64,000 bases of DNA, from the NCBI GenBank assembly GCA_043806215.1, contig JAZDHD010000402.1, positions 10,140-74,139 of the forward strand, written 5' to 3'. Both the position numbers and the translations under genes were made by a program. Under the pieces are notes generated by a model. That model searched no databases and was not told the origin of the DNA. It worked only from the letters and a program-made list of their open reading frames with translations. Below are positions 61,585 to 64,000 of the stretch, one piece after another; the first letter of the stretch is position 1; the number at the start of each line of letters is the position of its first letter. This DNA comes from JAVHLK01 sp043806215 (GTDB lineage Bacteria; Desulfobacterota; Desulfomonilia; Desulfomonilales; Desulfomonilaceae).

Positions 61585-62097
61585 CTAGTCCATTCGATGG
61601 TCCCGTTTCCGCACGCTCTTACGCTCCTCATCGCTAAGGCGTGAGAGCAATACCCCCACGGTACAGTTCAAAACGGGATGCACGGCATCGGGGGCGATCT
61701 CCGCAAGAGGTGCCAGCACGAACCCTCGTTCGTGCATTCTCGGATGTGGGACCACCAAATCACGGTCTTGAATTACCTCGGCACCGTACAGGAGCACATC
61801 CAAGTCGATGGGGCGAGACAGGTCGCTCCGGTGCAAGGGTGATTTTCCCAGCCTCAGTTCTATGGAATGGAGACAAGCCATCAAGTCCGCCGGTGCCAAA
61901 TCGGTTTCCACTGCAATCGCCGCGTTGAGAAACTTGGGGCCTCCATCCGTCAACCCCTTCGGCTCCGTCTCATAGAGACACGAATGTGCCGTCACTTCGG
62001 TCTCCCGCACCTTGGCCAGGTCATCCAATGCAGATCTGAAAAGCTCTTCCCTGTCTCCCATGTTTGACCCGAACCCGATGTGGGCCGTCACACTCAT
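61585..62097 (-). CDS. folK: 6-hydroxymethyl-7,8-dihydropterin pyrophosphokinase
   Basis: A 170-residue folate enzyme. IGFGSNMGDRE, YETEPKG, FLNAAIAVET, ELRLGKSPLHRSDLSRPIDLDVLLYG and VVPHPRMHERGFVLAPLAEIAPD are the HPPK signatures in order, including the substrate-binding RPIDLD. ATG 62097 has GGAGG and overlaps the FAH gene stop (ATGA). Folate biosynthesis by folK is separated here from folP and folB, which are not in view. Confidence 0.95.
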   Translation of the reverse strand: MSVTAHIGFGSNMGDREELFRSALDDLAKVRETEVTAHSCLYETEPKGLTDGGPKFLNAAIAVETDLAPADLMACLHSIELRLGKSPLHRSDLSRPIDLDVLLYGAEVIQDRDLVVPHPRMHERGFVLAPLAEIAPDAVHPVLNCTVGVLLSRLSDEERKSVRKRDHRMD

Positions 62098-62840
62098 CTC
62101 GTTCCAACCTCCACCGGGTTCACCAACGAACCGATTCCCTCGATCTTCACCTCCACCGTATCGCCCGATTTGAGGGGTCCGATGCCGGAAGTGGTCCCCG
62201 TGGCGATCACATCGCCCGGATAGAGGGTCATTACCGCGGATATAAACTCGACGAGAACAAAGGGATCGAACACGAGATTCGATGTCCTGGATCTCTGCTT
62301 GCGTTCGCCGTTGAGAAACAGCTCGATGCCGAGATCCGAAGGATCCAGATCGGTCTCGATCCAGGGCCCGATCGGGCAAAACGTATCGAAGCCCTTCGCC
62401 CTCGTCCACTGCCGATCCTTCTTCTGAAGATCGCGCGCGGTGACGTCATTTAGACACGTGTAACCGAGAATTGATCCCTTTGCATCGTCCCGGGAAACCT
62501 TTGCGGCGGTTCTCCCCATCACCACGGCAAGCTCGGCCTCGTAGTCCACCTGCGCACTCTGCCGCGGCAGGAGGATTGCATCTCCGGGTCCGATGACGCT
62601 GGAAGACGGTTTGAGGAACAGCAACGGTTCCTCGGGGACCGGCAGATTCACCTCCTTGGCGTGATCCACGTAGTTGAGCCCAACGGCCACGATCTTCGAG
62701 GGCGTGCACGGCGCGAGCAGCTTTACCTCATCCAAGGAATACTCCCTCGGCAATGGGTGGCCCTCCATTTGAACAAGACAATCACCTTGGATACGGCCCA
62801 CAAAGATGCCGCCGTCGGCCCGGAAGCGTGCCAGTCTCAT
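62094..62840 (-). CDS. Fumarylacetoacetate hydrolase family protein
   Basis: A 248-residue protein of the FAH fold. KIVAVGLNYVDHAKEVNLPVPEEPLLFLKP, the metal-binding acidic set in VDYEAELAVVMG, GYTCLNDVTARDLQ, and GDVIATGTTSGIG are all visible. Members hydrolyse or decarboxylate 2-oxo- or 3-oxo acids such as acylpyruvates and oxaloacetate; the substrate here is undetermined. ATG 62840 has AAGGAG and overlaps the dapB stop (TAATG), so the two are coupled. Confidence 0.87.
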   Translation of the reverse strand: MRLARFRADGGIFVGRIQGDCLVQMEGHPLPREYSLDEVKLLAPCTPSKIVAVGLNYVDHAKEVNLPVPEEPLLFLKPSSSVIGPGDAILLPRQSAQVDYEAELAVVMGRTAAKVSRDDAKGSILGYTCLNDVTARDLQKKDRQWTRAKGFDTFCPIGPWIETDLDPSDLGIELFLNGERKQRSRTSNLVFDPFVLVEFISAVMTLYPGDVIATGTTSGIGPLKSGDTVEVKIEGIGSLVNPVEVGTR

Positions 62841-63646
62841 TATTTCTCCTTCAGGCCCAGCACATCGTGCATGTCGTACAGACCGTTGGGCTGTGACACG
62901 AGCCACAATGCAGCCTGGATTGCCCCCTTGGCAAACGCGTCGCGGCTGTGGGCCCGGTGAGTCAATTCAATACGTTCACCGTTCGTCACGAACATGACCG
63001 TGTGCTCACCCACGATGTCGCCCCCGCGAAGGGCCATGATGCCGATCTCTTCAGGCGTCCGTTCACCGACCAGTCCCTTGCGGCCGTATACACCCGCCGT
63101 CGCAAGATCCCGCCCCAGGGCCCCGGCGACTATCTCGGCAAGTTTGTTTGCCGTTCCGCTGGGCGAATCCTTCTTCATCCTATGATGAGCTTCAACGATC
63201 TCGACGTCGTACGAGTCGCCGAGAGCGCGTGAAACGCTTTCCACCAGCTTGAACAGGAGATTCACTCCCATGCTCATGTTCGGTGCAAAGAGGCACCGCG
63301 TGGCCGCACCCGCTTTGCTCACGGCTTCACGCTGCTCTTCGGAGAGCCCGGTCGTTCCTACGACGACGGCCTTGCCCGCCTCTGCGGACGCCTTGACGTT
63401 CGCCACGGATGCTGCGGGGGATGAGAAGTCTATCAAGACGTCCGCGTTCTTGAGCACCTCGGCAACATCGGCAATTATGGGAACGTTCAGGGTGCCTATT
63501 CCCGCGTTTTCACCCGCATCTTTTCCCAAATCGGGGTGGCCGTGGGCCTCCAGTGCTCCTGAGATCTCAATATCGGGATACTCGCGGATCAGGGTGAGAA
63601 TTCTCTTGCCCATCCGTCCGCCGGCACCGCTCACTGCTGTTCTCAT
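62840..63646 (-). CDS. dapB: 4-hydroxy-tetrahydrodipicolinate reductase
   Basis: A 268-residue enzyme of lysine/diaminopimelate synthesis. AVSGAGGRMGKRI is the nucleotide-binding loop, VGTTGLSEEQ, APNMSMGVNLLFKL, VEAHHRMKKDSPSGTA (catalytic His and Lys) and ALRGGDIVGEHTV follow. ATG 63646 has GGGAG eight bases upstream. It follows dapA on the same strand with a 200-base mosaic repeat in between. Confidence 0.96.
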   Translation of the reverse strand: MRTAVSGAGGRMGKRILTLIREYPDIEISGALEAHGHPDLGKDAGENAGIGTLNVPIIADVAEVLKNADVLIDFSSPAASVANVKASAEAGKAVVVGTTGLSEEQREAVSKAGAATRCLFAPNMSMGVNLLFKLVESVSRALGDSYDVEIVEAHHRMKKDSPSGTANKLAEIVAGALGRDLATAGVYGRKGLVGERTPEEIGIMALRGGDIVGEHTVMFVTNGERIELTHRAHSRDAFAKGAIQAALWLVSQPNGLYDMHDVLGLKEK

Positions 63647-63659
63647 GCTGCAACTCCCA

Positions 63660-63858
63660 GTCTTAGTACTCCGTGGCGTAATTACGGTCACACATTAACG
63701 TACGCCGTCCGTGTCTTGGTAGCGCCGGCCTCCGTGCCGGTAACCTTGCCTCCCCCCGTTGACGGGGGGACTGAGGGGGATCTCGCCCGGCAGGGACGCC
63801 GGGACGCTACCGCGCGTACTCAAGAATACGGCACCGTATTTGCGAAACGAAGCACTCA
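63660..63858. repeat. MITE-like element between dapA and dapB
   Basis: Left end cttagtactccgtggc then attacggtcacacatt; right end gaatacggcaccgtatttgc then gaagcactca, abutting the dapA stop codon. The interior shares tagcgccggcctccgtgccg and ggcagggacgccgggacgct with copies at 38903 and 48453. Confidence 0.65.
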
Positions 63859-64000
63859 CATCAATCCGTTTCTTTCCAGTGTCGCCTTCAGTTTCTCCAG
63901 GTTTGCAGACGACGGCGGGCACAGAGGAAGACGGTACTCGGGTCCGATCTTGCCCATGAGTGCCAATGCCGCCTTGACCGGTATGGGATTGGTTTCGAGA
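63856..64000 (-). CDS. dapA: 4-hydroxy-tetrahydrodipicolinate synthase, C-terminal end only
   Basis: The last 47 or so residues of a frame that continues past the window edge. ETNPIPVKAALALMGKIGPEYRLPLCPPS is the C-terminal helix region of DapA, followed by NLEKLKATLERNGLM and TGA. It is the first step of the diaminopimelate branch and lies directly before dapB, as is common. The stop codon falls at the end of a MITE-like repeat. Confidence 0.9.
   Translation of the reverse strand, partial: LETNPIPVKAALALMGKIGPEYRLPLCPPSSANLEKLKATLERNGLM

Overview
The window reads as chromosomal DNA of a strictly anaerobic member of the Desulfobacterota (former Deltaproteobacteria), of the sulfate-reducing or syntrophic aromatic- or fatty-acid-degrading kind. 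This is an inference from gene content: benzoyl-CoA-reductase/2-hydroxyacyl-CoA-dehydratase-type subunits with their ATPase activator, an acetyl-CoA-synthase-like protein with a CooC-type maturase, acyl-CoA dehydrogenase, thiolase and SDR genes, a SulP permease, a TauE/SafE exporter, and six sensor histidine kinases in 64 kb. No 16S rRNA gene or other taxonomic marker is present.

Layout. 1-1594: 5'-truncated PAS kinase/receiver hybrid. 1636-6281 (-): four-gene set of an orphan TAXI-type binding protein, a DUF2491 (YjfK-like) protein, a PspA/IM30-like coiled coil and a J-domain-like protein. 6944-10121 (-): DUF523, purM and an mtaD-type deaminase. 10711-12327 (-): a radical SAM/SPASM enzyme directly behind a 20-residue Cys-rich peptide gene, a candidate RiPP system, with a cupin gene diverging. 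12926-19025 (-): six-gene operon of acyl-CoA dehydrogenase, ACS-like protein, CooC-like ATPase, BcrC-like, BcrB-like and activase. 19980: NYN-domain protein. 20812-27886 (-): NtrC-type regulator and kinase, MarR regulator, large PAS hybrid kinase. 28254: SulP permease. 30876-33754 (-): thiolase, SDR and a second, paralogous MarR regulator. 33971-37959 (+): methyltransferase, phosphatidylserine decarboxylase and a PHP-glycosyltransferase fusion. 39131-50899: two paralogous PEP-synthase-like proteins around a TauE/SafE exporter, followed by two kinase/receiver pairs. 51276-55346: GH13 phosphorylase, DUF1573 protein, LysR regulator, tRNA-Ser(UGA). 55391-58405: Cys-rich membrane protein, IS200-type element, and an MntA/HepT toxin-antitoxin pair between transposase remnants. 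58468-64000 (-): pgsA, lytic transglycosylase, receiver-PAS-kinase, YHS protein, folK, FAH-family hydrolase, dapB and the 3' end of dapA.

Most long gene-free stretches are filled by GC-rich mosaic repeats. Several are bounded by an imperfect inverted repeat (gaccgtatttatgcc..agagcacttag), which gives them a MITE-like look. One carries a second inverted-repeat element inserted inside it, and one copy supplies the last codons of a gene.

The two candidates for undescribed biology are the tiny Cys-rich peptide with its own radical SAM enzyme (10711-12327) and the dehydratase/reductase operon that includes an ACS-like, presumably metal-binding, partner and an acyl-CoA dehydrogenase without the usual catalytic Glu (12926-19025). 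The PEP-synthase-like pair with an unrecognised C-terminal domain comes third.
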